Assembly: GCF_014653435.1 (NCBI RefSeq)
Contig: NZ_BNAO01000006.1
Span: 62,711-126,710, forward strand
Length of the DNA: 64,000 bases
From: Alishewanella longhuensis
GTDB lineage: Bacteria; Pseudomonadota; Gammaproteobacteria; Enterobacterales; Alteromonadaceae
Direction of reading: 5' to 3'
The notes below the pieces were generated by a model. It was not told the DNA's origin, did not search any database, and saw nothing but the letters and a program-made list of their open reading frames with translations. The first letter of the stretch is position 1. The number at the start of each line of letters is the position of its first letter. The translations under genes and the position numbers were made by a program. Of the stretch, positions 18,528 through 27,353 are shown piece by piece.

Positions 18528-19208
18528 ATGCGCCTACTACGTTTGTTAATGCTAACCATGGCCAGCATTTTTCTGCTAACTGCCTGCTCAAAAGAACCCC
18601 AAGCACCAGAACTTAATGTCGCGCAAAGCGCATCTGCTACACCAGGCAGAGTATTCACAGAAGGCCAGCACTATAGCATGCTGCCAAGCCCGGTTACTGA
18701 GCCTGAGTTAAAGCATTATCTAACAGAGTTTTTCTGGCTTGGTTGCCCGCACTGCCAGAACTTTGAACCCTTGCTTAAAGGCTATCTGCAAGCCAATCCT
18801 CAGGTAACCTTAATACGCAAACATCCAGCATTGGGTGAACGTTGGGCCATTGATGCCAGTGTTTTTTATGGATTACAGCTCAATGGACATGGTCATCTGG
18901 TAGAGGACTTATTTGCGCTTTACCGGCAAACCCGCATCGAAAAAAACGCTTTACCCGATCTAAATACCATTAATGCCTTCTTAAGGCAGCACAACATTGA
19001 TCCGGTTACATTTAGTGACTTAGTTAAAACTGAAGCGGTTGCCAGTGCCATGGAACAAGCCAATAGAGAAATGCTGGATAACCGCATTTCTGGTGTACCA
19101 AGCCTGATAGTTAAAGGTAAATATCTGGTTAAAGGTGAACAACCTGCAGATGTAAAAACTGCCGAAGACTATTACCAACTATTAGATTACTTACTTAGTA
19201 AAGAGTAA
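18528..19208 (+). CDS. DsbA-like thiol oxidoreductase, lipoprotein
   Basis: 226 residues. The signal peptide ends in lipobox LLTAC (lipidated Cys20) followed by a flexible linker. The thioredoxin/DsbA fold carries the active site CPHC at Cys73-Cys76 (FFWLGCPHCQNFEPLL), an inserted helical domain, and the cis-proline loop as GVPS near residue 187. CPHC is the classical DsbA redox centre, so it probably forms or isomerises disulfides in periplasmic proteins. Ordinary DsbA is soluble; membrane anchoring here is unusual and suggests a restricted set of partners. Confidence 0.88.
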   Translation: MRLLRLLMLTMASIFLLTACSKEPQAPELNVAQSASATPGRVFTEGQHYSMLPSPVTEPELKHYLTEFFWLGCPHCQNFEPLLKGYLQANPQVTLIRKHPALGERWAIDASVFYGLQLNGHGHLVEDLFALYRQTRIEKNALPDLNTINAFLRQHNIDPVTFSDLVKTEAVASAMEQANREMLDNRISGVPSLIVKGKYLVKGEQPADVKTAEDYYQLLDYLLSKE

Positions 19209-19242
19209 CCCGAGCACCAGCTTAGAACACGCCTTTAACCGA

Positions 19243-19270
19243 TAGGCCGTTATTTCATCGTAGCGGCCTA
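19243..19270 (+). terminator. Weak hairpin after the DsbA-like gene
   Basis: TAGGCCG and CGGCCTA can form a 7-bp stem around 14 bases, followed by CTCGTCTTTACCCTT. Possible terminator. The rest of the 260-base gap to the next start shows no ORF. Confidence 0.35.
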
Positions 19271-19468
19271 CTCGTCTTTACCCTTCCCGGTTTGCGCCAT
19301 AAAACCGCTTTATAGTACGCGCAACTCGCCTTAGCGAATTATTGTAGCCTTGCCCTTAAGCGCAGGAATAGATTAGCGCTGACAATAATAATCGCGAAAC
19401 AGTCATGCCTCGACTTACACCATGTTAAAGACACAATAATAATGAATTACACCCTGGGGAGGGTAGAC

Positions 19469-22159
19469 ATGTACAAACTCAATGCTATTACACTAGCCAT
19501 ATTACTGGCTGGCGCCATGCCTGTTATGGCACAACAAAGTGCCACCGACAGCAAGGAAAGCCCACAGCCGACAACAGCAGAAAATGAAAAAGCGATTGAA
19601 GTGATCTCGGTTACCGCCACCAAACGTCGCACTAAGTTAATGGAAACACCGGTGGCGATTACCGCCCTAAGTGAAGCCCAACTGCGACAAAGTGGTGTCA
19701 ACAATATTCGGGATATTGCTGATTTAGTACCCGGCCTCGATATCTCTACCGCCACCGATCAGGCGGCACCTGTTATTTCTATGCGCGGTGTACGTTCAAC
19801 TAATATTACCGAGCTGGGGGATCCCGCTGTCGGGGTTCACCTGGACGGCATTTATTCCCCGCGGATGCAAGGCGCACTGGCGCTGATGTATGACGTAGAG
19901 CGGGTAGAAGCGCTACGCGGCCCACAAGGTACGCTGTTTGGCCGTAACTCCACTGTGGGTAGCATTAACGTGATCTCGGCTAAACCGGACTTAAGTGGTT
20001 TTTCCGGCAACCTGAATGCCGAAGCGGGCCGCTTTAACAGCAAAAATGTCGGCGGTTTCTTAAATATTCCAATTAACGATGAATTTGCTATCCGGGTAGC
20101 GGCAAAAGGCTTAAAACGCGACTCTTACCTGGAAGGTTACTGGGATCCTAACCAATATGACACCCGCCATTTAAGCCAGGAGGTATTAAATGCCCCGGTG
20201 ATTTCTGAAGATTCTTATCAGGGCATTGGCTCTACGGTAACCCAACGTGAAAACTGGTGGATAGACGCCGCCGGCACTGACCCAGAAGCCCAACGGGTAC
20301 GGGCACTCACCCCGGCCAACAAAAAAGACTTTTATAACAATGCTAACGAGCATTCATTTCGGATCAGTGCCTTATGGCAGCCAGCCCATGGTCTTTTTAC
20401 TAACCATACGGTCTTTCAGCAATATGTTAACAACAGTGCAGGTTCGCTCGACTTAGTTAACTGCGATCAACTGCGGGGCCGGCCACAAGAATACGGTGGT
20501 GACTGTTCCAGCTTTTTACCCAGCGACAATACCTATCAGGCGGTCGTGAATGTGCCGGGTGAGCTGAATCTGGATATTACCTATCTTCGTAACACGCTGA
20601 ATTATAACTTAAGTGAAGAACTAAGCCTGGTTTGGCAGCTAGGATACGAGAATATGGATCGCTCGTCACAGCAAGACAGCGAAGTAGGTTTAGATCCCTG
20701 GGATGGTGCTATTTACTTTTTGAAAGGCACTGGTGCCACCTCTTACTCTACCGAAGTACAGCTGCAATCTGACGAGTTTGGTGACTTTGTTTGGATCAGT
20801 GGCATTAATTACTTCTATGAAAAAACCACAACCCTGGGTTACTACGATAACCCTATGGATGATAAAGCCTTTTGGGATCAACCAGACCGCTCAACGAAAG
20901 CTTATGCGCTCTTTGGTCAGGGTACCTACAAGTTAACCGATAAACTACACGGTACCCTTGGCTACCGTTACAGTAACGAAACCAAGCAAGATAAAGGTGG
21001 CCGCACCTATCGGTGCTCTAATGCTGATGGCTGTGCACCCGGCTGGTTTAACCGCACAGTGCTAAGTAACTTGCCGGTAGATTACTTTTACGATCCGGCA
21101 ATTTACGCGTCGTATTTTGCTAATGACAACAAAGGCCAGTGGCAAAACCATGACTTTAGACTGGGTTTAGACTACAACCTGAGTCAAGACACCATGCTAT
21201 ACAGCTACCTGGCCTCTGGCTTTAAAGCCGGCGGTATAGGTGATGTCTTTGAAGTCGTCAATGATCGCACTGGTGAAGTCAGCCGCTTTGAAACACAGTT
21301 TGACCCAGAAAAAGTACTGACGCTGGAGCTGGGAGCAAAATCCAGTTTCCTAAATAACTCGCTAAACCTGCAAGCCGCGTTGTTTTATACCGATTATAAG
21401 GATATGCAATATGCCTCGGTTGGCTCTATAGGTAATGTTGAGCGGCTCTCGCCGGTGGAAGACGCCAACGGCAGCCCGATACTGGGACCAGATGGCATGC
21501 CTATTCTGGAGTTCCAAAATAAACCCGTTATTGCCTACTACACCCAAAACGTACCCGGCTCTACCATTAAAGGACTTGAGCTGGAATTTGATTGGAAACC
21601 CTACGCCAATGGCCGCTTCTCTGGCTACGCTACCTGGACCCAGGCTCGGGTCAGCGAGGACTGGATCACCAAGTGGGACTTTGACCCTGAGTACCTGTTT
21701 AATCTGTCGTATGAAGAGTCGATGGATCCAGAAAACAACCTGCTAACCACCAATTTAAAAGGCAATGATCTGGCCATGACACCGCGTCTGGCCGCCAATA
21801 TCAGCTATACCCATAGCCTGGATTTGGGCAGCTATGGCTTTATCCACGGCTGGTTTAACTGGAGCTGGAAAGGTAAATCCTACACCACTATCTGGAATCT
21901 GGATAAACATCTGGACGATATGAACTTTGCCGTATCGGATGAAGCGGCTCTGTATATCAGCGACAAACGCGGTGCCTACAGCATGCTAAATGCCGCCTTG
22001 AAGTATGAGCCTCAAAACCAGGCTTGGTATGCCGAAGTGTTTGTCAGTAATGCCACCAACGAGTTGGTACAGTACTGGAATAACACCGGCAAAGGCATAC
22101 CGAAAGGCAGCTTTGGCATGCCCCGTTACTATGGTGTCAGGGCAGGTTTTAATTTCTGA
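19469..22159 (+). CDS. TonB-dependent receptor, probable beta-glucoside/oligosaccharide type
   Basis: 896 residues from the ATG at 19469, chosen because GGGGAGGG lies 8-10 bases upstream and the signal peptide MYKLNAITLAILLAGAMPVMAQQ then begins correctly; an ATG at 19442 is possible. TonB box region EVISVTATKR, plug motifs LMETPVAITALSEAQLRQSGV, ISMRGVRSTN and VEALRGPQGTLFGRNSTVGSINVISAKP, then a barrel ending in Phe (VRAGFNF). The VTATKR...PQGTLFGRN style is shared by many alteromonad receptors for glycans or siderophores. The following GH3 glucosidase and the LytS/LytTR pair point to a beta-glucan substrate. Confidence 0.9.
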   Translation: MYKLNAITLAILLAGAMPVMAQQSATDSKESPQPTTAENEKAIEVISVTATKRRTKLMETPVAITALSEAQLRQSGVNNIRDIADLVPGLDISTATDQAAPVISMRGVRSTNITELGDPAVGVHLDGIYSPRMQGALALMYDVERVEALRGPQGTLFGRNSTVGSINVISAKPDLSGFSGNLNAEAGRFNSKNVGGFLNIPINDEFAIRVAAKGLKRDSYLEGYWDPNQYDTRHLSQEVLNAPVISEDSYQGIGSTVTQRENWWIDAAGTDPEAQRVRALTPANKKDFYNNANEHSFRISALWQPAHGLFTNHTVFQQYVNNSAGSLDLVNCDQLRGRPQEYGGDCSSFLPSDNTYQAVVNVPGELNLDITYLRNTLNYNLSEELSLVWQLGYENMDRSSQQDSEVGLDPWDGAIYFLKGTGATSYSTEVQLQSDEFGDFVWISGINYFYEKTTTLGYYDNPMDDKAFWDQPDRSTKAYALFGQGTYKLTDKLHGTLGYRYSNETKQDKGGRTYRCSNADGCAPGWFNRTVLSNLPVDYFYDPAIYASYFANDNKGQWQNHDFRLGLDYNLSQDTMLYSYLASGFKAGGIGDVFEVVNDRTGEVSRFETQFDPEKVLTLELGAKSSFLNNSLNLQAALFYTDYKDMQYASVGSIGNVERLSPVEDANGSPILGPDGMPILEFQNKPVIAYYTQNVPGSTIKGLELEFDWKPYANGRFSGYATWTQARVSEDWITKWDFDPEYLFNLSYEESMDPENNLLTTNLKGNDLAMTPRLAANISYTHSLDLGSYGFIHGWFNWSWKGKSYTTIWNLDKHLDDMNFAVSDEAALYISDKRGAYSMLNAALKYEPQNQAWYAEVFVSNATNELVQYWNNTGKGIPKGSFGMPRYYGVRAGFNF

Positions 22160-22168
22160 TAAAAGCGC

Positions 22169-22197
22169 TGGGAGTCGCTGCTAAGACGCGGCTCCCA
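22169..22197. repeat. Hairpin in the receptor-GH3 spacer
   Basis: TGGGAGTCGC and GCGGCTCCCA form a 10-bp stem with one G-T pair, ten bases after the receptor stop. There is no T-run. Possible attenuator or mRNA-stabilising element. Confidence 0.5.
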
Positions 22198-22206
22198 AAG
22201 TGTAAA

Positions 22207-22224
22207 AGTGCCCGGCCGGGCACT
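22207..22224. repeat. Perfect 18-bp palindrome in the receptor-GH3 spacer
   Basis: AGTGCCCGGCCGGGCACT is a perfect loop-less palindrome, 112 bases before the GH3 start. It could be a protein-binding operator or the second of two mRNA hairpins. Confidence 0.55.
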
Positions 22225-22336
22225 GCTGCAACTGCGCAAAAGAACCGGCCAACGCGTTTTATTGTTGATCATATTAGAGACACGCCAGTGCCAACGCAAT
22301 TTGCCTTAAGTACACACTGGCGCTAAGGATATCGCT

Positions 22337-24904
22337 ATGTTTTTTCAGGTCTTTCCTCGCCCTGTCCGCTGCCGTTTTACATTATCAGCACTTTGCCTGA
22401 CGCTCGTTAGCGGTTACGGCACCGCCGCGGCCAATAATAACAGTGCAAGCTCCGGCAGCACGGCAACCTGGCCCAAAGTGCACAGCACACTGCAGCTGGA
22501 TCCTGCCATCGAACAGCAAATCGATAAACTGCTCGCCAACATGAGCATTGAGCAGAAGGTCGCGCAAATTGTACAACCCGAAATAGGCTATTTAAGCGTG
22601 GCGCAAATGCGTAAATACGGTTTCGGTTCTTATTTAAATGGCGGTAATACCGCGCCCTACGGCCAAAAACAGGCCGACGCCAAAACCTGGCTAAAATTTG
22701 CCGATGAAATGTATGAAGCCTCAATCGATGACAGCGAAGATGGCAGCAGCATTCCTACTATCTGGGGCACCGATGCCATGCATGGCCATAGCAATGTATA
22801 TGGTGCCACCTTATTTCCACATAATATTGGTTTGGGTGCGGCGCGTGATCCAGAGCTTATTCGGCGTATTGGCGAAGCGACCGCTAAAGAAGTGGCCGCC
22901 ACGGGTATCGAATGGATGTTTGCCCCTACCGTTGCCGTAGTGCGCGATGATCGCTGGGGCCGCACCTATGAAAGCTACTCGGAAGATCCAGAAATTGTGG
23001 CCAGCTACGCGGGGCCGATGATCGAGGGTGTACAAGGCGTTATTGGCGATAATTTTCTGACTGGTTTTCACCGCATAGCTACCGCTAAGCACTTTATCGG
23101 CGATGGCGGCACCGAAAATGGCATTGATCGCGGTGACACCCTGCTAGATGAGGCCACCCTGCGCGATGTGCACGCAGCGGGGTACTACACCGCTATTGCC
23201 GCAGGGGCGCAATCTGTGATGGCATCCTTCAATAGCTGGAACGGCAAACGGGTACACGGCGATCATTACTTACTTACCGATGTACTTAAACAACAAATGG
23301 GCTTTACCGGCTTTGTGATCAGCGATTGGAACGCCCACAAATTTGTCGATGGCTGCGACCTGGAACACTGCGCAGCGGCTTTTAACGCCGGGGTAGATGT
23401 GATGATGGTGCCCGAGCATTTTGAAGCCTTTTATCACAATACCGTGCAACAGGTGAAAGATGGCATTATTAGCCAAGCCCGGCTAGAGGATGCGGTAAGG
23501 CGCTTTTTACGGGCCAAAATTCGCTTCGGCGTGTTTAATCGCGGCAAACCTTCCAGCCGGGCCGAATCGGCCCAGCCAGAGTGGTTTAATGCCCCGGCCC
23601 ACCGCGAGTTGGCGCGCCAAGCCGTAAGGCAATCGCTGGTGCTGCTAAAAAACAACCAGAACATTTTGCCTATTGCAGCCAACAGCCGGGTACTGATTGC
23701 TGGCGATGCTGCCGATAGTATTGCCAAACAAGCTGGTGGCTGGAGCGTCTCCTGGCAAGGTACTGATAATACTAATGCCGACTTCCCCAATGCGACCTCT
23801 ATTTATGCCGGTTTGCGCCAGCAAATCATCGCTGCCGGTGGTCAGGTAGAGCTCAGTGCCGAGGGTAAGTTCACGGTAAAACCCGATGTTGCTATTGTAG
23901 TGATTGGTGAAGAACCCTACGCCGAGTGGTTTGGTGATATTCAGCGCTTAGAATATCAGTATGGCACTAAAACCGATCTGGCCTTGCTGCAACGTTTACA
24001 AGCGCAGCAGATCCCGGTAGTTACCGTATTTTTAAGTGGCAGACCGCTTTGGGTTAATAAAGAACTTAACGCCTCTGATGCGTTTGTGGCGGCCTGGCTA
24101 CCCGGCTCTGAAGGTCAGGGCATTGCCGACGTCTTATTAACCGATAGCAGCGGCAACATTCAGCACGACTTTAGCGGCAAATTAAGTTTCTCCTGGCCTA
24201 AATATGACAACCAGTTTGTACTGAATGTGAAAGATGCCACTTATGATCCGCTGTTTGCTTACGGCTACGGCTTGCGTTACCGCGATCAGGTTAATCTGGC
24301 GACTTTGCATGAAAACACCAGCCCCGCGCCCGAAGCCAATCCAGATGGACAACAGGCCCTGTTTGTAAAAAACCTTGCCGACGGCTTAGCCTGGCAACTG
24401 CTCGATAATAAAGGGGCCACTGCCCGTTTATACGGGGCCACCGGGATCAGTGCCGATGGCCAAAGTTTAACGATGCAATCGGTTAATCTGGCCTATCAGG
24501 AGGATGGTCGTAAATTTGTTTGGCAAAACGCGGCGCCCGCCAGCGTGTTATTGCAGTTTGCCGCGCCGTTAACCGATAAAAAGCAACTCGACCGGCTTGC
24601 AAACAAGGCATTACAACTTAGTATTAGGCAAGATCAGGCAGCGAGTGCAGAGGTAATGCTAGGTGCAATATGCGGGGCAACAGCTTGCCAACATCAGCTG
24701 GCATTAGGCCCCTTGCTAAGCACCTTAGCACCAGGTCAATGGCAAAGCATTGCCTTACCCCTGAATTGCCATGTGCAGAGCAATAGCCCTATTAGCACAG
24801 CGTTGCGCCTTAGTAGCAATGGCAATTTTAGTTTGGCGCTGGCCAATATCGCACTGGTGAATGAGGTGAGCAGTCATACCCTGCTACTCGACTGTCCACA
24901 ATAA
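22337..24904 (+). CDS. GH3 exo-1,3/1,4-beta-glucan glucohydrolase
   Basis: 855 residues with an N-terminal signal peptide (about 1-31, ending GTAAA). GH3 N-domain blocks are MSIEQKVAQIVQPEIG, WGTDAMHGHSNVYGATLFPHNIGLG, the substrate-binding TAKHFIGDGGTENGIDRG and the nucleophile motif GFVISDWN with catalytic Asp330. The second (alpha/beta) domain begins LVLLKNNQNILPIA near 433, and a C-terminal beta domain (about 660-855) probably binds glycan. Its size and layout resemble marine exo-beta-glucosidases such as Pseudoalteromonas ExoP. It releases glucose from beta-linked glucans in the periplasm, downstream of receptor uptake. Confidence 0.92.
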   Translation: MFFQVFPRPVRCRFTLSALCLTLVSGYGTAAANNNSASSGSTATWPKVHSTLQLDPAIEQQIDKLLANMSIEQKVAQIVQPEIGYLSVAQMRKYGFGSYLNGGNTAPYGQKQADAKTWLKFADEMYEASIDDSEDGSSIPTIWGTDAMHGHSNVYGATLFPHNIGLGAARDPELIRRIGEATAKEVAATGIEWMFAPTVAVVRDDRWGRTYESYSEDPEIVASYAGPMIEGVQGVIGDNFLTGFHRIATAKHFIGDGGTENGIDRGDTLLDEATLRDVHAAGYYTAIAAGAQSVMASFNSWNGKRVHGDHYLLTDVLKQQMGFTGFVISDWNAHKFVDGCDLEHCAAAFNAGVDVMMVPEHFEAFYHNTVQQVKDGIISQARLEDAVRRFLRAKIRFGVFNRGKPSSRAESAQPEWFNAPAHRELARQAVRQSLVLLKNNQNILPIAANSRVLIAGDAADSIAKQAGGWSVSWQGTDNTNADFPNATSIYAGLRQQIIAAGGQVELSAEGKFTVKPDVAIVVIGEEPYAEWFGDIQRLEYQYGTKTDLALLQRLQAQQIPVVTVFLSGRPLWVNKELNASDAFVAAWLPGSEGQGIADVLLTDSSGNIQHDFSGKLSFSWPKYDNQFVLNVKDATYDPLFAYGYGLRYRDQVNLATLHENTSPAPEANPDGQQALFVKNLADGLAWQLLDNKGATARLYGATGISADGQSLTMQSVNLAYQEDGRKFVWQNAAPASVLLQFAAPLTDKKQLDRLANKALQLSIRQDQAASAEVMLGAICGATACQHQLALGPLLSTLAPGQWQSIALPLNCHVQSNSPISTALRLSSNGNFSLALANIALVNEVSSHTLLLDCPQ

Positions 24905-24912
24905 ATAGGTTA

Positions 24913-24957
24913 TACCCAGTTAGGCCTGCGAACGCATAGGTTACAGGCCACTGGGTA
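24913..24957. repeat. Nested hairpin between GH3 and kinase genes
   Basis: TACCCAGT pairs with ACTGGGTA and, inside it, GGCCTG pairs with CAGGCC, giving a 14-bp stem with a TA bulge and a 15-base loop. It starts nine bases after the GH3 stop, with no T-run. It could lower read-through into the regulator genes or protect the upstream mRNA 3' end. Confidence 0.6.
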
Positions 24958-24976
24958 AGGGAGCGCGCATAGCAAG

Positions 24977-26038
24977 GTGATAAAATTAGACTCAAAAACC
25001 CAGTTATTCTGGCTTTGCCAGTATTGTGGCTGGGCAGCCTATGCTCTGCTGACTGAGCTAATGATTAAACTCCCTGGCCCTGAGCCCATGGCCATTCACT
25101 TACCACATTTGTTGCTAGACACCTGCTGCGGCTTTTTTATTACCTTATGGCTTAGGTATTTATATGCTAAGGCCAGACAACGCTCTACGGCCTTAAGTAT
25201 TACAGCACATATCTGTTATTTGCTGGCCGCCTCGTTGCTATGGACACAATTTAAATGGGTCACCCTGCAATGGTCATACGGCAGTTGGTGGCAAACAATG
25301 AGCTGGTTTGACTTTGGCACCTGGACCTCGGCGTCATTCACAATGTTAGCCACCTGGACCGCAGGCTACTACGGCATAAAAATTTACTTAGATAATGCCG
25401 AGCAACGACATAAAGCGGCAGAAGCAATTAATCTGGCAAAAGAATCACAGCTAAAGATGCTGCGTTACCAGTTAAACCCGCATTTTATGTTCAACAGCAT
25501 TAACGCCATTTGTACATTAATCCTAAAACAGGACAATAGCCACGCCGTAGTCATGCTGGAAAAATTGTGTGATTTATTGCGTTACGGTTTATACACCGAT
25601 CCCCTCGCCAAAATTACCGTGCAGGAAGAAATGACGATACTGCAAACCTATGTCGATATTGAACAGTGTCGTTTTCAAAACCAGTTACAAGTAAAAATAG
25701 ACTGCCAGCCAGGTTGCGAGCAACTGCTTATCCCATCCCTCTTGTTGCAGCCATTAGTAGAGAATGCATTGAAACACGGCACAAACACCGATAGCAAGAT
25801 GGCCGTAACGGTAAGCTTTAGTCGTCAGCAGCAGTACTTACAAATTATGATTAGCGACAATGGCTCCGGCTTTCAGCATACTAGCAGCAGTGCCGGCGGC
25901 ATAGGTATGAAAAACTGCATGGAACGACTACAACTGATTTACTCCGGCAACAGTACCTTTAGCTACGGCAATCAGCCACACGGCGGCGCGTGGATTTGTA
26001 TTAACTTGCCATGCGAGCATGCCGAGGACTCTCGATGA
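24977..26038 (+). CDS. LytS/YehU-type sensor histidine kinase
   Basis: 353 residues from a GTG. Four hydrophobic segments (about 8-28, 38-58, 72-92, 105-130) form the membrane input part. The His_kinase domain has RYQLNPHFMFNSINAI with phosphoacceptor His169, and the ATPase domain has LLQPLVENALKHG (N box) and ISDNGSGF plus GIGMKNCMERL (G boxes). It lacks a separate periplasmic sensor domain. Its stop overlaps the start of the response regulator (ATGA), so the two are translated together. Placed after GH3, it may report on glucan supply or membrane state. Confidence 0.92.
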   Translation: MIKLDSKTQLFWLCQYCGWAAYALLTELMIKLPGPEPMAIHLPHLLLDTCCGFFITLWLRYLYAKARQRSTALSITAHICYLLAASLLWTQFKWVTLQWSYGSWWQTMSWFDFGTWTSASFTMLATWTAGYYGIKIYLDNAEQRHKAAEAINLAKESQLKMLRYQLNPHFMFNSINAICTLILKQDNSHAVVMLEKLCDLLRYGLYTDPLAKITVQEEMTILQTYVDIEQCRFQNQLQVKIDCQPGCEQLLIPSLLLQPLVENALKHGTNTDSKMAVTVSFSRQQQYLQIMISDNGSGFQHTSSSAGGIGMKNCMERLQLIYSGNSTFSYGNQPHGGAWICINLPCEHAEDSR

Positions 26039-26844
26039 AAACGCTAAAAACCCTGCTCGTTGACGATGAATACAGCGCTATAGAAGGGTTGGCAATTCGG
26101 TTGGCGGCCTTCCCACAAATTCAGGTAGTGGGCCACGCTACCCATGTCGATGCCGCTTTGCGGCTAATTAACCAAACTGCACCCGATCTGATCTTTTTAG
26201 ACATTGAAATGCCCGGCAAGTCCGGTTTCGAACTGATTAAGCAATTACAACCTGAAACCTGCCCGGCCATTATTTTTGTTACTGCTTTCCACCAATACGC
26301 AGTACAAGCTTTTGAAGTACGCGCTTTGGACTACCTATTAAAACCAGTAAAAACACAACGACTGGCCGAGGCTATAGCGCGTGTTTCCAGTGCCAGCGAA
26401 ACGCAGATAGCAACTAAACAACAGCTACTTGAGGTGCGCGATATTTTGCTGAATGGCCAGCTCAATCAGGGTAAAGATAGCCCGCCAATTTACCGCATAG
26501 AGCAGGAAAAACTGGTGATTCAGGACGGACATCATCCGGCACAATTAGTCCCCTACGCTGATATTTTATGGATTGATGCCGCAGGTGACTATATGTGCGT
26601 TCACACTTCAGCAGATACCTTTGTGATGCGCGCCCGCTTAAAAAGTTTGATCAAAGAAACACTACCAACCGATTTTATACGCATTCATAAATCCACTATT
26701 GTTAATCTGGCACACGTTACCAGGCTGGAGCCATTGCCCAACTCCGAGTACAACGCCATCTTAATCAATAATAAATCTCTAAAAGTCAGCCGCACTTATA
26801 GCCGGCCGCTTAAATGCCGCCTGTTGCAAAAAACTAAAGACTAA
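26035..26844 (+). CDS. LytTR-family response regulator
   Basis: 270 residues from the ATG at 26035, which overlaps the kinase stop as ATGA and has GAGGA just upstream. The receiver domain (1-120) has the acidic pair DDE at 10-12, phosphoacceptor Asp56 in FLDIEMPG, and Lys near 106 in LDYLLKPVK. The C-terminal LytTR domain (about 165-265) shows ILWIDAAGDYMCVHT and DFIRIHKSTIVNL. LytTR domains bind direct repeats in promoters. The partner kinase is the adjacent gene; targets probably include the receptor/GH3 genes, which is inference. Confidence 0.93.
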   Translation: MKTLKTLLVDDEYSAIEGLAIRLAAFPQIQVVGHATHVDAALRLINQTAPDLIFLDIEMPGKSGFELIKQLQPETCPAIIFVTAFHQYAVQAFEVRALDYLLKPVKTQRLAEAIARVSSASETQIATKQQLLEVRDILLNGQLNQGKDSPPIYRIEQEKLVIQDGHHPAQLVPYADILWIDAAGDYMCVHTSADTFVMRARLKSLIKETLPTDFIRIHKSTIVNLAHVTRLEPLPNSEYNAILINNKSLKVSRTYSRPLKCRLLQKTKD

Positions 26845-26851
26845 CGCACTG

Positions 26852-27160
26852 TTACTCCTCTGGCCCACTTAATGTAAACACCAGATGTTTACGTAAGTCT
26901 TTTAGTACTATACCTTTTTTTAGCAATAAACCACTTAGCCGTTTTTGCCATAGCAATAACTGCGGCTGCGCATTATCCAAAGCCGCTTGCTCCGCCATTT
27001 GTACCCGCACCAGTAAGGATCCTGGAAAAGCTTCGTACTCCATACTAAACCAGCATTGCACCGTGCCGGGCAACTCGGTTAAGGCTTGCTGTTCCAGCGC
27101 AGTTACCGCGGCCAATACAGCGGCTTGTTGTTTAAGTTGTACTTTAGAGAGTTTTTTCAT
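26852..27160 (-). CDS. Small conserved-looking protein of unknown function
   Basis: 102 residues, predicted cytoplasmic. An N-terminal Lys/Gln/Ala-rich helix (KKLSKVQLKQQAAVLAAVTALEQQ) leads to an alpha/beta part with CWFSMEYEAFPGSLLVRVQM and a C-terminal basic strand (GIVLKDLRKHLVFTLSG). I do not recognise a family with confidence. It is convergent with the LytTR gene, 8 bases apart. A repeat-like spacer separates it from the upstream transporter gene. Confidence 0.6.
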   Translation of the reverse strand: MKKLSKVQLKQQAAVLAAVTALEQQALTELPGTVQCWFSMEYEAFPGSLLVRVQMAEQAALDNAQPQLLLWQKRLSGLLLKKGIVLKDLRKHLVFTLSGPEE

Positions 27161-27174
27161 CTGTTAAACCTAGG

Positions 27175-27345
27175 GCGTGTTGACCTTTGCTGGTTGTTTT
27201 TGCAGCCGTTTGGCTGGTGTTTATACAAGGCAGAGCTTGTGATATGTAGTTATTCTACATGAATAGCCGCTAAGGCAATAGAAAGGCTCGCCATCTGCTG
27301 TCCGAGGAGGCTCTGCTGCAGCTCGCATGCTGCAGCTCTATAGTG
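27175..27345. repeat. Candidate dispersed intergenic repeat element
   Basis: About 170 non-coding bases start GGGCGTGTTGACCTTT and include a small hairpin (ATGTAG at 27244-27249 with CTACAT at 27255-27260), then TAGCCGCTAAGGCAATAG and a GCTGCAGC...GCTGCAGC pair near 27314-27336. No ORF fits. The composition and the GGGCGTGTTGACC end look like a repeat unit found at several chromosomal sites in related bacteria; only one copy is seen in this window. Confidence 0.35.
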
Positions 27346-27353
27346 CAATACGT

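Noticed and set aside
22385-23790. Several minus-strand ORFs of 60-118 codons opposite the GH3 gene
   Set aside because: They are shadows of strongly coding GH3 sequence, with no ribosome sites and no family features.
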